Source: Xanthomonas nasturtii | GTDB taxonomy: Bacteria; Pseudomonadota; Gammaproteobacteria; Xanthomonadales; Xanthomonadaceae | Length of the DNA: 64,000 bases | Reading direction: 5' to 3' | Assembly: GCF_001660815.1 (NCBI RefSeq) | Contig: NZ_LYMI01000005.1 | Coordinates: 52,635 to 116,634 of the forward strand | Shown here: positions 1-8,774 of the stretch, piece after piece | Position numbering within the stretch: the stretch's first letter is position 1 | How the letters are laid out: the number at the start of each line of letters is the position of its first letter | The notes under the pieces: generated by a model | The model's input: only the letters and a program-made list of their open reading frames with translations | Database searches by the model: none | Told to the model about the DNA's origin: nothing | Made by a program: the position numbers and the translations under genes

Positions 1-70
1 CGACCGCATCCGATGATATGAGCTCTGATCCGAGCTGCAGTATGGTACGTGCGCTGATCTTGAATGCCAT
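1..70 (-). CDS. Start of a further gene in the ssp operon, possibly GHKL-type ATPase (partial)
   Basis: An open frame begins with ATG at 68-70 and stays open to the window edge, giving only 23 residues, starting MAFKISARTILQLGSEL and continuing ISSDAV. A GGGGA ribosome-binding site sits about 5 nt upstream, and the start is 37 nt downstream of the sspD stop, so it is probably co-transcribed. The pattern 'K-I-S-A-R-T-(I/L)-x-x-L-G-(S/A)-E-L-I-S-S-D-x-(V/I)' resembles the first residues of large GHKL/HSP90-type ATP-binding proteins, where it precedes the Asn-containing ATP-binding helix. That family call rests on recalled sequence style only. By position it may be a restriction or effector partner of the phosphorothioation genes. 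The rest lies outside the window. Confidence 0.5.
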   Translation of the reverse strand, partial: MAFKISARTILQLGSELISSDAV

Positions 71-107
71 TATCCCCGTCTCTGGCAGTAGAATCGATAC
101 TGACTAA

Positions 108-908
108 TTACACCGTGCACACAACGCAGCCGTCATCTGTAACGGGCTCTCGCTGGGCGCGAAAGATATCGGCCAAGGACATATTGTCCTTAGATCCCGT
201 GCGGGCCGAACGCACCAGTGCGTCCGCCTTGATCTGCGCAACCCGGTCGGGCTTACGCAGGTCCTCAAGCTTTTCGCCGTTGGACCAGGTGAACAGATTG
301 CCGGTCGGCTGGTACTCCTTTTCGTATTCGGCAGCCTCATCAAACAGGTCCGGATAGGTCTCTAGAAGACGAACCCATTCAATTTTCTGTTGGTAGAAGC
401 AGAAAAAACAACCCGACCGCGTCCGTCCCCAACGGGTATAAGGCGGCATACCTACGCCTGACTGGTGCAGGATGCGTACGATGTCGGCGTACACTAGCCC
501 GTCCTCGATGAATGGATAGGCTGGTGTGATGTTGGGCTTGGTGCTGATGTAGCCCTGCCGGTCTTCGTCGGCCCGGATGCCGACGTAGTTCACCACCGGA
601 TCGGTGCCGACGTAGACCTCAAACGGCTTGAGCTTGAGCATCTTGGTGCACCAGCGCCGGTGGTTGGACGGAATCATCCCACCGTACAATTGATACCAAT
701 GATCGAAGCCCTTATCGGCATTGAGCTTGGTGACCGGACGCCCCAGGTAGTCACCGATACGATCCAGATACTCGTAGGTCTCAGGCAGTTCCTTGCCGGT
801 GTCGTTGAAGATGTACTCCATATTCGACACGCGATCACGCATGTACAGCGCCAGTGCGGCACTGTCCTTGCCACCGGAGAGACTCAGGATGTGGCGGGGC
901 TCACTCAT
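108..908 (-). CDS. sspD: SspD-like ATP-pyrophosphatase (PAPS reductase/DndC family)
   Basis: A 266-residue protein of the adenine nucleotide alpha-hydrolase (PP-loop) superfamily. The PP-loop SGGKDS is at residues 11-16. Cysteines at 87, 167 and 170 (GCFFC) and a C-terminal CVVC (261-264) are candidate iron-sulfur ligands. In DNA phosphorothioation, DndC/SspD enzymes adenylate the target and help transfer sulfur from the cysteine desulfurase to the DNA backbone. Its start overlaps the end of the upstream ATPase gene by 4 bp (ATGA), which indicates translational coupling. A stand-alone assimilatory PAPS reductase is less likely because the neighbours are DUF4007 and a large ATPase, not cys genes. 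The Ssp rather than Dnd assignment comes from context: no DndB or DndE-like gene is visible. Confidence 0.8.
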   Translation of the reverse strand: MSEPRHILSLSGGKDSAALALYMRDRVSNMEYIFNDTGKELPETYEYLDRIGDYLGRPVTKLNADKGFDHWYQLYGGMIPSNHRRWCTKMLKLKPFEVYVGTDPVVNYVGIRADEDRQGYISTKPNITPAYPFIEDGLVYADIVRILHQSGVGMPPYTRWGRTRSGCFFCFYQQKIEWVRLLETYPDLFDEAAEYEKEYQPTGNLFTWSNGEKLEDLRKPDRVAQIKADALVRSARTGSKDNMSLADIFRAQREPVTDDGCVVCTV

Positions 909-3900
909 GCTGCCTCCTCGGGGGTAACAGAAAGTTCAACGGAGTACTCGAGCAGCAAACGTGCCAGTGCATAGGCAGGCACGGGAAACCGGGCAAGTGC
1001 AGCACGCAGATCGTCCATTTGCTCCGCGGGCATCAAGCCTTGAGCATCCGCAGGCACGGTGACAAAGCGTTCCCGGCCCTTTTGGTCCACGACATGGACG
1101 GCCACCACGGTGTGATCCGGGCCCGAGCGCTTGCCTGTCAACTTAGCCAAAGCTACGACGCGGGTCAAAAGCGTGTAGACACGGCGCAGCTCGGCACGGA
1201 AACGCAGCAGCGTGTCGTCGTGCCAGGTCTCCAGGCTACGACCGCCCAGCAGGCTGGCCAAGGAATCGATCCATTGGGCCTCGCTGCGCTGGCCGTCACC
1301 GCTACGCTGGATGAAAGCCTTCAATGCGTAATCGACCACTTCGTCCTGGGCCTTGTCGGCCAGGGCGATAACATGCGAGCGCACCGTCGCCGGATCGCGC
1401 ACGCCGACTTCCTCGGCCATTACCTTGAGGATGTCCGCGCGCATTACGTTCAAGCGATCGCTACCGGCCCGCAGCAGGCCTTCCACTCGGCCACGAAGCA
1501 GCTGCAGATTGAGCTTGGAGCCAGCATCGATGGGACGCGCCTGCTTTAGCACGCCCAAGGCCAATGGCAGACCGACGGTCAGTAGCTCTACCGGATCGCT
1601 GGACTTGCCCAGCAGCGCCAACGCCGCACGGTGGGTCACATCCAGATCGGTAGTATTGAGGGTGTGCTCCGGCAAGCTGAGATACCACTCGTACAAGCGA
1701 CGCGTAAGCTCAGGCACCGTGGCAGTTAAAGCATCACCCGGCACCTGCGCGGAAAGGACATCGCGATAGACCTCCAGAGCTGCCAGCGTCGTGGACTGGG
1801 CGTGCACCATGTGCAACTCAAACGTCTCCGGACGTTTGACCAGGCGCGCGATATGACTGTCTTCGAGCTGAGTGATGTATGTCCCGCGCTCGCGCAGGAT
1901 GACGTTATGGCGTTGCACACACAAGAATGCACCGATCAACAGCAATGCAACGCTTTCCCTCATCCCGAAGGGGGAAGCAGCAAAATGCCTCAAGACTTCC
2001 TTGGCACTGACCAACCCCTTTTCTTCCAGCATGTCGTACAAGGCAGTCCAAGCCAGATGCCAGTCACTCCCGCGTACGGGCTGTTGGAAGGTCCACTGGC
2101 CATTGCGCACAGTGTGTAGACCGGAATCCTTCAGCACGGACAAGTAGATCGCCTTCTCCGGCGGCGTCTGCTCGATCCCCAGATTCTCCACATGGGCGTG
2201 ACTGAACATACGCTCGAGCAGGCGCTGGCGTGCCGCGGCGGCCGCACTCGACACAACATTGCGATTGATGAGCTCGTTTCGCACTTTGGGCGACTGGGCA
2301 AAGCGATGATCGAATATCTGCGACAGCTGCCGATTGAGCTCGCGACCGTCCACCACGTCGAGCGCAACACCCGCATGCCACCAACTGGCGTCCCGGCTGC
2401 CTTGGGTGGGCGATCGTAGGTCGGCAAGCCTGTGCACCAGCGCAGCGGTCAAGCGATGCACGGATTGACGCACTTCATTACGTGCGTAGCTGTCTACGCG
2501 CAGATCTGTGCATTCGCGCTCGAGTCGATTCCACGCCGACAACTCGTCGGCTAACTCAAGGTCATCTTCGGTGATCCGCCGCAGGGCAAGCAACCGCCCT
2601 TCAGGTGCAGTCACACTCAGTTCCTTCAGCCGCTTGGCCACGGCCTTGTATTCCTGATCGGGGTAGCACGGCACTACCAGGATCTCGCCATCGCTGCTCA
2701 GCGGTGCAGATGCCAGCTTGGAAACGTCATTCAGGTCTTCGACCAACTGCACATGCGCCGTGCGTAACGTACCGGTGGTCAAATAGTGCCGGTGGGCAAC
2801 GACAGGGCGCGGGAACGGCAGCAAATCGATGAGATTGCCCAGGTGCGTGAGCGCAGGCATGGTCTTCCGCACGCGTGCCAGCTCACTGGCTACGTCGACA
2901 CTGCTCTGAGGCCACAGGCACAACTCCTGTGTGGCCGGACGCACGTATAGCAGTGACTTCTGCACCAGCTTGGCGATGGCATCTAGCACGACTTTCGAAT
3001 CGACCTGATCCGCGACAGCGAAAGCGACCAGTTCGGCGGTGATGGAAATGCCTGACTGCGGCTCCAGCAGATTGAGCAAGCCCACTGTCTTGAGGCATTG
3101 CACTTCAGCCTCTTCATACACCGGCGCTGCGCGGAGAACTTCCTGCAGCAGCGCCCAGCGCTTGAGCCGGTCTTCGTCGAGCGTGCGAAGCGAGCCCTGT
3201 GCCAGCATCCAGTCGCACAGATCATGGACGCGATACCAGCTATCGGCTGCCAGCCGGCGACGACCAATGAAGTCTTGCAGCGCAAAAGGTTCTGAGGCGA
3301 GCAGGAACGAGAACGTGGAGCGCTCGTTCTGGCCGAAACGCCGGAACAGCGCTACCGCGCTGGCGAGCGCCATCGGATGAAAGGGATATAGACGCCCAGT
3401 TTCAGCGATGCCACCAGGTAGGAGACCGGATTCCAACACTCCCAGCTTGACCGCTTGCGTGTAGAGCGCACCTGCCTGGGCGACAATGCCGGCGCGCTTG
3501 TAAGCACTCGCATCTGATTCCATGGCCTGCGCGACCAGTCGCGTTGTGCTCTCGAACGACTGCGCGAAGGTAATGTCTTCGAACCGCTCGGCGACCTTGG
3601 CCCACTCCAAGCCTGAGCGCTTGTCGCGCCGCCCGGCCGCATAATCCTCAAAGCGCTGATGCAGGATGCCGACAATGGCGACCGGAATGTCGCGAACCCG
3701 GCCTCCACATTCCTCTGCCAAAGCTTGAAAGAAGGAGGCATCGATATCAGTTTCCGGATCAGCCGCATATTCGAGCCAGCGGCCCATCTCGTCGACGACT
3801 AACAGCAAGCCTTCAGCTGCGTTGACACCGCCGGCAAGGAAGCTGCGCGTTTCGGTCAACAACGCAAGCACCGCAGCCGGTGTCTTCTGTCCTTTTTCGC

Positions 3901-4390
3901 GAGCCACGATGTATGCCGTGAGTCGGTTGACCAACTGCTTCTGCGTCGGACTGCTACGCCGCTGATTCACGAGCTCCAACAGAGCATTCGCCAACGCGAT
4001 GCTTGCATCGTCGCGCGTGCCGGTGATGACAATTACTTCGTAGCGCGGCAACTTCTTGGCCAGCGCCAATAGCTCTGGGCCCGCTTCATCAAGCAACCGA
4101 CCCACCGCCGAACGCTTGTTGATTGGGTGAGTAAACAGGTTGGCCAGGAACAGACCGAACGCAGATTTTCCGCCACCGTAGCTGCCTGTAATTCGCCAAG
4201 CACGCTGGGACGAGCTGACCATCAGGCCCTGGCACAAGCGGGACATGGCATGACGAATACTATCCGTCATCAGATATCCGCTCAGCGCGTCGGCATCGTT
4301 CAAATCACGCCCAATATTGACGGCACGGACGTAACGACTACGTACCGATAGCGCGTCCTTGATAAAGGGAGGGGAAGAGAAGGTCTTCAT
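905..4390 (-). CDS. sspC: SspC-like large ATPase of the phosphorothioation operon
   Basis: A 1161-residue cytoplasmic protein with an N-terminal P-loop ATPase domain. Walker A is GSYGGGKSAFG at about residues 69-79 and Walker B is LLLVVDEMG at about 195-203. The remaining ~900 residues carry no motif I recognise. In SspABCD systems the SspC component is the ATPase acting with the nickase SspB and sulfur-transfer protein SspD in single-strand DNA phosphorothioation. Its start overlaps sspB by 4 bp and its end overlaps sspD by 4 bp, so the three form one translationally coupled unit. Alternatives are ATP-binding proteins of other defence systems such as BREX-type or DptH-like ATPases. The DUF4007 and PP-loop partners favour Ssp. 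The frame is intact over the full 3.5 kb. Confidence 0.7.
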   Translation of the reverse strand: MKTFSSPPFIKDALSVRSRYVRAVNIGRDLNDADALSGYLMTDSIRHAMSRLCQGLMVSSSQRAWRITGSYGGGKSAFGLFLANLFTHPINKRSAVGRLLDEAGPELLALAKKLPRYEVIVITGTRDDASIALANALLELVNQRRSSPTQKQLVNRLTAYIVAREKGQKTPAAVLALLTETRSFLAGGVNAAEGLLLVVDEMGRWLEYAADPETDIDASFFQALAEECGGRVRDIPVAIVGILHQRFEDYAAGRRDKRSGLEWAKVAERFEDITFAQSFESTTRLVAQAMESDASAYKRAGIVAQAGALYTQAVKLGVLESGLLPGGIAETGRLYPFHPMALASAVALFRRFGQNERSTFSFLLASEPFALQDFIGRRRLAADSWYRVHDLCDWMLAQGSLRTLDEDRLKRWALLQEVLRAAPVYEEAEVQCLKTVGLLNLLEPQSGISITAELVAFAVADQVDSKVVLDAIAKLVQKSLLYVRPATQELCLWPQSSVDVASELARVRKTMPALTHLGNLIDLLPFPRPVVAHRHYLTTGTLRTAHVQLVEDLNDVSKLASAPLSSDGEILVVPCYPDQEYKAVAKRLKELSVTAPEGRLLALRRITEDDLELADELSAWNRLERECTDLRVDSYARNEVRQSVHRLTAALVHRLADLRSPTQGSRDASWWHAGVALDVVDGRELNRQLSQIFDHRFAQSPKVRNELINRNVVSSAAAAARQRLLERMFSHAHVENLGIEQTPPEKAIYLSVLKDSGLHTVRNGQWTFQQPVRGSDWHLAWTALYDMLEEKGLVSAKEVLRHFAASPFGMRESVALLLIGAFLCVQRHNVILRERGTYITQLEDSHIARLVKRPETFELHMVHAQSTTLAALEVYRDVLSAQVPGDALTATVPELTRRLYEWYLSLPEHTLNTTDLDVTHRAALALLGKSSDPVELLTVGLPLALGVLKQARPIDAGSKLNLQLLRGRVEGLLRAGSDRLNVMRADILKVMAEEVGVRDPATVRSHVIALADKAQDEVVDYALKAFIQRSGDGQRSEAQWIDSLASLLGGRSLETWHDDTLLRFRAELRRVYTLLTRVVALAKLTGKRSGPDHTVVAVHVVDQKGRERFVTVPADAQGLMPAEQMDDLRAALARFPVPAYALARLLLEYSVELSVTPEEAA

Positions 4391-5316
4391 ACGTAGTTGA
4401 TTGCAGCCTTGGCGCGGTGGACATCGGCGGTCTGAAGGACCACGGCGCGTCGTTCAATACTGTCGGCCAGCTGCAAAATGCCGCCCGAAACTTTTTCAGC
4501 CGCCTGTAGCAGTTGCCACAGGTTGCCTTCGTCCAAGCGCAAAGTCAGCCCAGGACTGGCGAAATCCGTAAGCAGGGCCCGCACAGCGATGGTCTTGTCG
4601 TGAGGCGCGCGTAGTTGCCAGTAGTCCAGTAGGATGCGAAGGAAAGTCACGGGACTAAGATGCCGCCACGGCCCCCGCGCAAATTCGATGACCTCATCTC
4701 GATCACCTGCCGGCGACAGTCTTACCAAGCCCAGCTCTTGAAGTGGACAGCCGAGACTTTCTTCCACCGTCTGCCCCGTTGTGACCAGGGGCGTGGCATA
4801 ACAGCTCAGGAAGATGTCCACATGCTGACGGATGGTCGTCGTTGAGAGCTTCTTCTCCAGATCAGCGGCGCGGCGCTCCACACGCTGAAACAAAAAGCGG
4901 CGCAGGATTTCACGCTCAGGAATTTCGAAGAACGCCACTTCCCAAGCCGCCAGGTTGGCCGTGGCGGCTAGGCGCCAATGCAGCAGCCAAAGGCTGCCTA
5001 CATCTTCCAGATAGGGATCTTCACCTTTGCGCGGATCCAGAAGCCAATGCGCAAACGGGGTAGGGGCCGGCGGCGAGCGGGCGCTATCGTCCATCAGGCC
5101 GAATGCCTGGGCCCAGAAACGCACGGATTTGACCATGTTACGGCCGATGCCCAGTTCGACCATGACCTCTTCGTCCTGGCGAATTAGCTCTGGACGGTGC
5201 GCCAACAAGTCATAAAACTTCGGCAGCCAACCATAACGGCAAGCGAACGACTCGTGACCGGAGAAGCGCTCCCCCGAGGCTTTCACCGGCAATCCCGGTG
5301 CAGCAACTTCAAGCAT
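4387..5316 (-). CDS. sspB: SspB-like DUF4007 protein (DNA nickase component)
   Basis: A 309-residue soluble protein. The N-terminal stretch at about residues 17-35 contains FSGHESFACRYGWLPK, which fits the DUF4007 signature (F-x-G-H-E-[ST]-F-x-x-R-x-G-W-L-x-K). From general knowledge, SspB of the SspABCD phosphorothioation system is a DUF4007 protein that nicks DNA for sulfur incorporation. The gene follows the cysteine desulfurase by 113 bp and overlaps sspC by 4 bp. The first ATG (5316) gives a short leader before the conserved motif, and no better start is visible. The family call is fairly firm from the motif. The functional call depends on the operon. Confidence 0.72.
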   Translation of the reverse strand: MLEVAAPGLPVKASGERFSGHESFACRYGWLPKFYDLLAHRPELIRQDEEVMVELGIGRNMVKSVRFWAQAFGLMDDSARSPPAPTPFAHWLLDPRKGEDPYLEDVGSLWLLHWRLAATANLAAWEVAFFEIPEREILRRFLFQRVERRAADLEKKLSTTTIRQHVDIFLSCYATPLVTTGQTVEESLGCPLQELGLVRLSPAGDRDEVIEFARGPWRHLSPVTFLRILLDYWQLRAPHDKTIAVRALLTDFASPGLTLRLDEGNLWQLLQAAEKVSGGILQLADSIERRAVVLQTADVHRAKAAINYV

Positions 5317-5429
5317 CTGATTTAAAAGCCTTTTTGTCGCGGCGTCCTGCCGAAAGAGCTTTGCCGCCTTAACGTGCAGTATTGATCGCTGACTCCTCGT
5401 GAGTCAATGCGGAGACGCCACGAGGAGAG

Positions 5430-6566
5430 CTAGCCACGCAGGCGACCCACAGCCTCTGCTAACTGAACCACTGCCCGATCTACCTGCTCCGGGGTAGTCA
5501 TCCTGCCTAGGCCCATGCGCACAGACTGCGACGCATGCTCTAGCGACAGGCCCAAGGCCGTCAGTACCTTTGATGGCTCCGGAGTTCCAGCGGTGCACGC
5601 GGAACCGGTAGAAATAGCCAAATGCGGCAGCATCAGCACCAAGCTGTCGGCGTCCACATCGTCGAACCGCAGATTGAGGTTACCTATCCAGCGTTGGTCG
5701 GCGCTGCCATTCAGATGCACGCCGCCGACCTGATCGACCAGCCGGCTCCACAGACGTGTACGCAATTCCGCTAGGCGGGCAGCCTCTGCCGCGCTCTCCT
5801 CTTTCATGAGGCGTGCCGCTTCCCCAAACCCGACTACGAGCGGCGTGGGCAGCGTGCCAGCGCGCAGTCCATCCTGTTGCCCCCCTCCAGTGATCTGTGC
5901 GCGCATGCGCGGACGTGCCTCCGGCCCAACGTACAACGCGCCCACGCCCTTGGGACCGTAGATCTTATGCGCAGAGATGCTGAGCAGGTCGATGCAGTCG
6001 CGTTTCATGTCCAGCGGCACACGACCAAAACCCTGTGCGGCATCGACATGAAAGAGAACATTGTGGGAGCGACAAAGCTGGCCCAGCTCCGCATAGGGCT
6101 GCACGACGCCGATTTCGCTGTTGACCGCCATGACGGAAACGATGCGGGTTGCAGGCCGGATGGCGGCTTCCACAGCGGCCGCATCAACTAAGCCTTCCCC
6201 ATCCACCGGCACCAGAGTGCTTGCGTGTCCCTCTTGTCTGAGAGCAGCCAGTGTGCCGAGCACACTCTGGTGCTCCGTCACTACGCTGATAAGATGGCTC
6301 TTCTTGCCAACGGGCAACGTGCCCCGCAGCGCCAGGTTATTTGCCTCCGTTGCACCGGAGGTAATCACGATATCGCCAGCTGTCGCCCCGATGACGTCGG
6401 CAATCTGGGATAACGCTAAATCGATGGCACGCAGCGCATCAACCCCGAAGCTATGTTCCACGGAATGCGGATTGCCGAACTGCTCCGTGAAGTAAGGCAG
6501 CATGGCACTTACTACACGCGGATCGACTGGCGTCGTGGACTGGTAGTCCAGAAAGATGCGCGTCAT
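5430..6566 (-). CDS. sspA: Cysteine desulfurase, SspA/DndA type
   Basis: A 378-residue class V aminotransferase-fold, PLP-dependent enzyme of the NifS/IscS type. It takes sulfur from L-cysteine as a persulfide. The PLP lysine is in SISAHKIYGPKG (K201) and the catalytic cysteine in STGSACTAGTPEPS (C324). The ATG at 6566 (MTRIFLDYQSTTP) starts exactly where family members start and has a GAGG about 9 nt upstream. The frame is open further upstream, but that extension lacks homology features. It lies on the same strand as sspB, sspC and sspD, and no iscU or iscR lies nearby, so it is most likely the dedicated sulfur donor for DNA phosphorothioation rather than housekeeping IscS. Confidence 0.85.
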   Translation of the reverse strand: MTRIFLDYQSTTPVDPRVVSAMLPYFTEQFGNPHSVEHSFGVDALRAIDLALSQIADVIGATAGDIVITSGATEANNLALRGTLPVGKKSHLISVVTEHQSVLGTLAALRQEGHASTLVPVDGEGLVDAAAVEAAIRPATRIVSVMAVNSEIGVVQPYAELGQLCRSHNVLFHVDAAQGFGRVPLDMKRDCIDLLSISAHKIYGPKGVGALYVGPEARPRMRAQITGGGQQDGLRAGTLPTPLVVGFGEAARLMKEESAAEAARLAELRTRLWSRLVDQVGGVHLNGSADQRWIGNLNLRFDDVDADSLVLMLPHLAISTGSACTAGTPEPSKVLTALGLSLEHASQSVRMGLGRMTTPEQVDRAVVQLAEAVGRLRG

Positions 6567-6997
6567 CAAACCTGCCTCACCATCGTCCATCGCACATCCC
6601 AATCCGCCACCAAATCTCTGCCTAGCGTACATGAAGGCGCACCAACCCCTGAACACCTCCAGCGGTGCAGATGATGCGGATGGAGGGCGGCAAGCTGGGC
6701 CTTGGCGGGAGTGATGGTATCTGGGTAAAAGAAAGAAAGGCCGTCTGTTAGGAAACGGCTGGAAAATTTAGTGAGGAGGCAGGGCTCCCGCGCCGCTTTG
6801 CCCGCTCAATTGGATTACGCTTGAACTCGACACCGAACGTAGTCGCTCTCGACATAAGCACTCTGTATAGCCTTGATCCGGCCCCTTTGCATGTGCCCGC
6901 AGTAAAGGGTAGGCCACGAGTACGCTAATCCGGTCTAACGTGCGCTTTAGCTATGTTTGATACCGTTAAGTCAAGTTGCAAGCTTGCATCAGGATGC
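6567..6997. other. Intergenic region between radical SAM gene and sspA
   Basis: This 431 bp stretch holds no convincing gene. It must contain the promoter of the sspA-D operon (minus strand) and the end of the radical SAM transcript. The only structure seen is the terminator-like hairpin at 6726-6760. It looks more AT-rich than the Xanthomonas core. Confidence 0.5.
6726..6760 (-). terminator. Possible rho-independent terminator or attenuator
   Basis: On the minus strand a short stem (GCCGT at 6755-6759 pairing with ACGGC at 6740-6744, 10-nt loop) is followed by TTTCTTTCTTTT. It lies 240 nt past the radical SAM stop and 160 nt before the sspA start, so it could end the former or attenuate the latter. 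The stem is only 5 bp. Confidence 0.3.
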
Positions 6998-8098
6998 TCA
7001 AAAGAGCTGCGCTTGGAACCCTGTGGATCGGGGTGCTACGAATCGCGTGCAATCAAGGTGGGGCATCCGGCCATAGCCGAGTCGACGATAAGCCTTCTGA
7101 AAGCGCGTCTGCAGTAGCTGGGCGAAGGGTCCCTCACCTGTCATGCGCGTACCAAAGCGACTGTCGTAATCCTTTCCTCCACGCATTTGCTGGATCAGGC
7201 TCATAACGTGCTTGGCCCGAGTAGGATAGTGCAGCTCAAGCCATTCTCGCCAAATCTGCGTCAGCTCATGAGGCAGCCGCAGCAGCGCAAAACCACCCGA
7301 TTGGGCGCCTTGATCTTTGGCGGTTTCAAGGATCTGCTCCAGTTCATTGTCATTGATCATGGGGATAACTGGAGCGATGAGAACGCCCACCGGCACACCA
7401 GCATCGCTTAGCGCCTTCATGGCCCGCAGTCGGGCATGAGGAGCCGCAGCACGTGGCTCCATCTTGGCCGAGAGACGGTTGTCGAGCGTGGTGATTGAAA
7501 AGTGCACCGACACCAGCCCTTCGTTGGCCATCTTCTGATAGACATCCAGATCGCGCTCCACAAGCGCTGACTTGGTTACCAGGCTCACTGGATGCTTGGT
7601 TTCTGCGAGCACCTCAAGGCAGGCCCGAGTGATGCCAAGACGGCGCTCTGTTGGCTGATATGCGTCGGTATTGATACCCAGCGCAATCGGTGTGCATTGA
7701 TAGGCCCGCTTGGAAAGCTCAGCTCGAAGCAGTTCTGCCGCGTTAGGCTTGGCAAAGATCTTCGTCTCAAAGTCCAAGCCAGGGGAGAGATCCAGGTAGG
7801 CATGGGACGGACGGGCGAAGCAGTAAACGCATCCATGCTCACAACCCTTGTAGGGATTCACGGACTGAGAGAAACCAATGTCCGGGGAATGGTTGCGGCT
7901 GATGATGGTTTTGGCCCGTTCTTCCCTCACGGATGTCTGCGGACGCCCACCTTGGTCTTCGTAGACCGAACCCCAGCCGTCATCCACGCCTAACGTAGTG
8001 ACAGGTGAGAAACGCCCGGCCACGTGAGAAGCCGAGCCCCTGCCTTTGATGGGAGCCTTCGGTGTCAAGGCATCCGTCTCTTCACCATCCCAAATCAC
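6998..8098 (-). CDS. PA0069-family radical SAM protein, island-borne complete copy
   Basis: A 366-residue radical SAM protein with the cluster-binding motif CVYC inside NPYKGCEHGCVYCFARP at about residues 83-99. The family (COG1533, related to spore photoproduct lyase SplB) has no settled function. The protein aligns along its N-terminus with the broken host copy at 14037-14330: both have IKGRG, VDDGW, IISRN and [13 protein letters not shown]. Its codon choice and base composition look unlike the host fragment, so the whole gene appears to have come with the island. A 20-bp near-palindrome lies 16 bp upstream of its start. It probably replaces the disrupted host gene, although it could be cargo with its own role in DNA modification or repair. 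Confidence 0.85.
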   Translation of the reverse strand: MIWDGEETDALTPKAPIKGRGSASHVAGRFSPVTTLGVDDGWGSVYEDQGGRPQTSVREERAKTIISRNHSPDIGFSQSVNPYKGCEHGCVYCFARPSHAYLDLSPGLDFETKIFAKPNAAELLRAELSKRAYQCTPIALGINTDAYQPTERRLGITRACLEVLAETKHPVSLVTKSALVERDLDVYQKMANEGLVSVHFSITTLDNRLSAKMEPRAAAPHARLRAMKALSDAGVPVGVLIAPVIPMINDNELEQILETAKDQGAQSGGFALLRLPHELTQIWREWLELHYPTRAKHVMSLIQQMRGGKDYDSRFGTRMTGEGPFAQLLQTRFQKAYRRLGYGRMPHLDCTRFVAPRSTGFQAQLF

Positions 8099-8114
8099 AA
8101 CGCGCCCCTGTATT

Positions 8115-8134
8115 TGTTAGCATTAATACTAACA
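8115..8134. promoter_or_regulatory. 20-bp near-palindrome upstream of the radical SAM gene (possible operator)
   Basis: TGTTAGCATTAATACTAACA is a palindrome with one mismatched pair (9 of 10 pairs), 16 bp upstream of the radical SAM start and between divergent genes. It looks like a dimeric repressor site. The TTAG...CTAA ends recall LexA-type boxes of Xanthomonadaceae, but the half-site spacing differs from the LexA site I remember, so no regulator is named. Confidence 0.45.
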
Positions 8135-8339
8135 CGTTCAAAAAGATCAAATTCATACCCTGATCCGAGCTTTTTTGCACAAGGGGACATGCGCACCGGT
8201 CCGCCAGGCTCAGGGGTGCGTCGCAAACCTCTATCTAGGCACAGGCAAACTCGAATATCTTGGAGGTAGCCGACGTGCGGCCGACTGGCGAACCGGACGA
8301 TAAGATTTGTCGGGAGCGTCTCTGCAAGGCGGAATGGTC

Positions 8340-8774
8340 ATGAAAGATACAACCAAACAACAACTGGAAGATGCCCTGAGGAGACTGCGAGATGGTGAAC
8401 CGGCGCATCCAAAGCTTCGCGCAAGTCTAGATTCGAAGCTTGGTGCCGGTAAAACCTATAACTTAGTCTCCATCGCCAATGTCGCCCTAGAAGCGGGTGT
8501 AAGTCGCACCCTTATTGGTTACGACGGCTGTCAGTACCCTGCGATTCGAATGGCAGTTCTAAAGGCAAAAAGGGCAGCTCCGAGTTCATCAACTATCAAG
8601 GCGCTGCGCGAGGAGCTCGCCGGGCTAAAAAAACTTAAAGCGGAATTGGTTACGGTGATCGCCTCCCAAAAGGCTGAGCTAGATCGAGCTCAGAAAGCGC
8701 TGATCGAGCTCGGCGCCGATCCCATTGTGCGCAGCATGCAAAGGAACTTCAGAAACAAGCGTACTAAGGAGTAA
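8340..8774 (+). CDS. Small HTH/coiled-coil accessory protein of the recombinase module
   Basis: The start at 8340 (MKDTTKQQLE) gives 144 residues and has GGCGGA about 7 nt upstream. A TTG at 8307 would add 11 residues but lacks a ribosome-binding site. Residues ~40-75 look helix-turn-helix-like (VSIANVALEAGVSRTLIGYD), and residues ~85-125 form a charged coiled coil (ALREELAGLKKLKAEL onward). This layout matches small TnpC-like, DUF6262-like or GmtX-like partners of multi-recombinase elements. It is convergent with the third recombinase gene and overlaps its 3' end by 11 bp. Family membership is inferred from architecture and position. Confidence 0.6.
   Translation: MKDTTKQQLEDALRRLRDGEPAHPKLRASLDSKLGAGKTYNLVSIANVALEAGVSRTLIGYDGCQYPAIRMAVLKAKRAAPSSSTIKALREELAGLKKLKAELVTVIASQKAELDRAQKALIELGADPIVRSMQRNFRNKRTKE

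Noticed and set aside
108..908. Assimilatory PAPS reductase (cysH) call for the PP-loop gene
   Set aside because: Neighbours are DUF4007, a large ATPase and a cysteine desulfurase, not sulfate assimilation genes, and the cysteine pattern is of DndC type.
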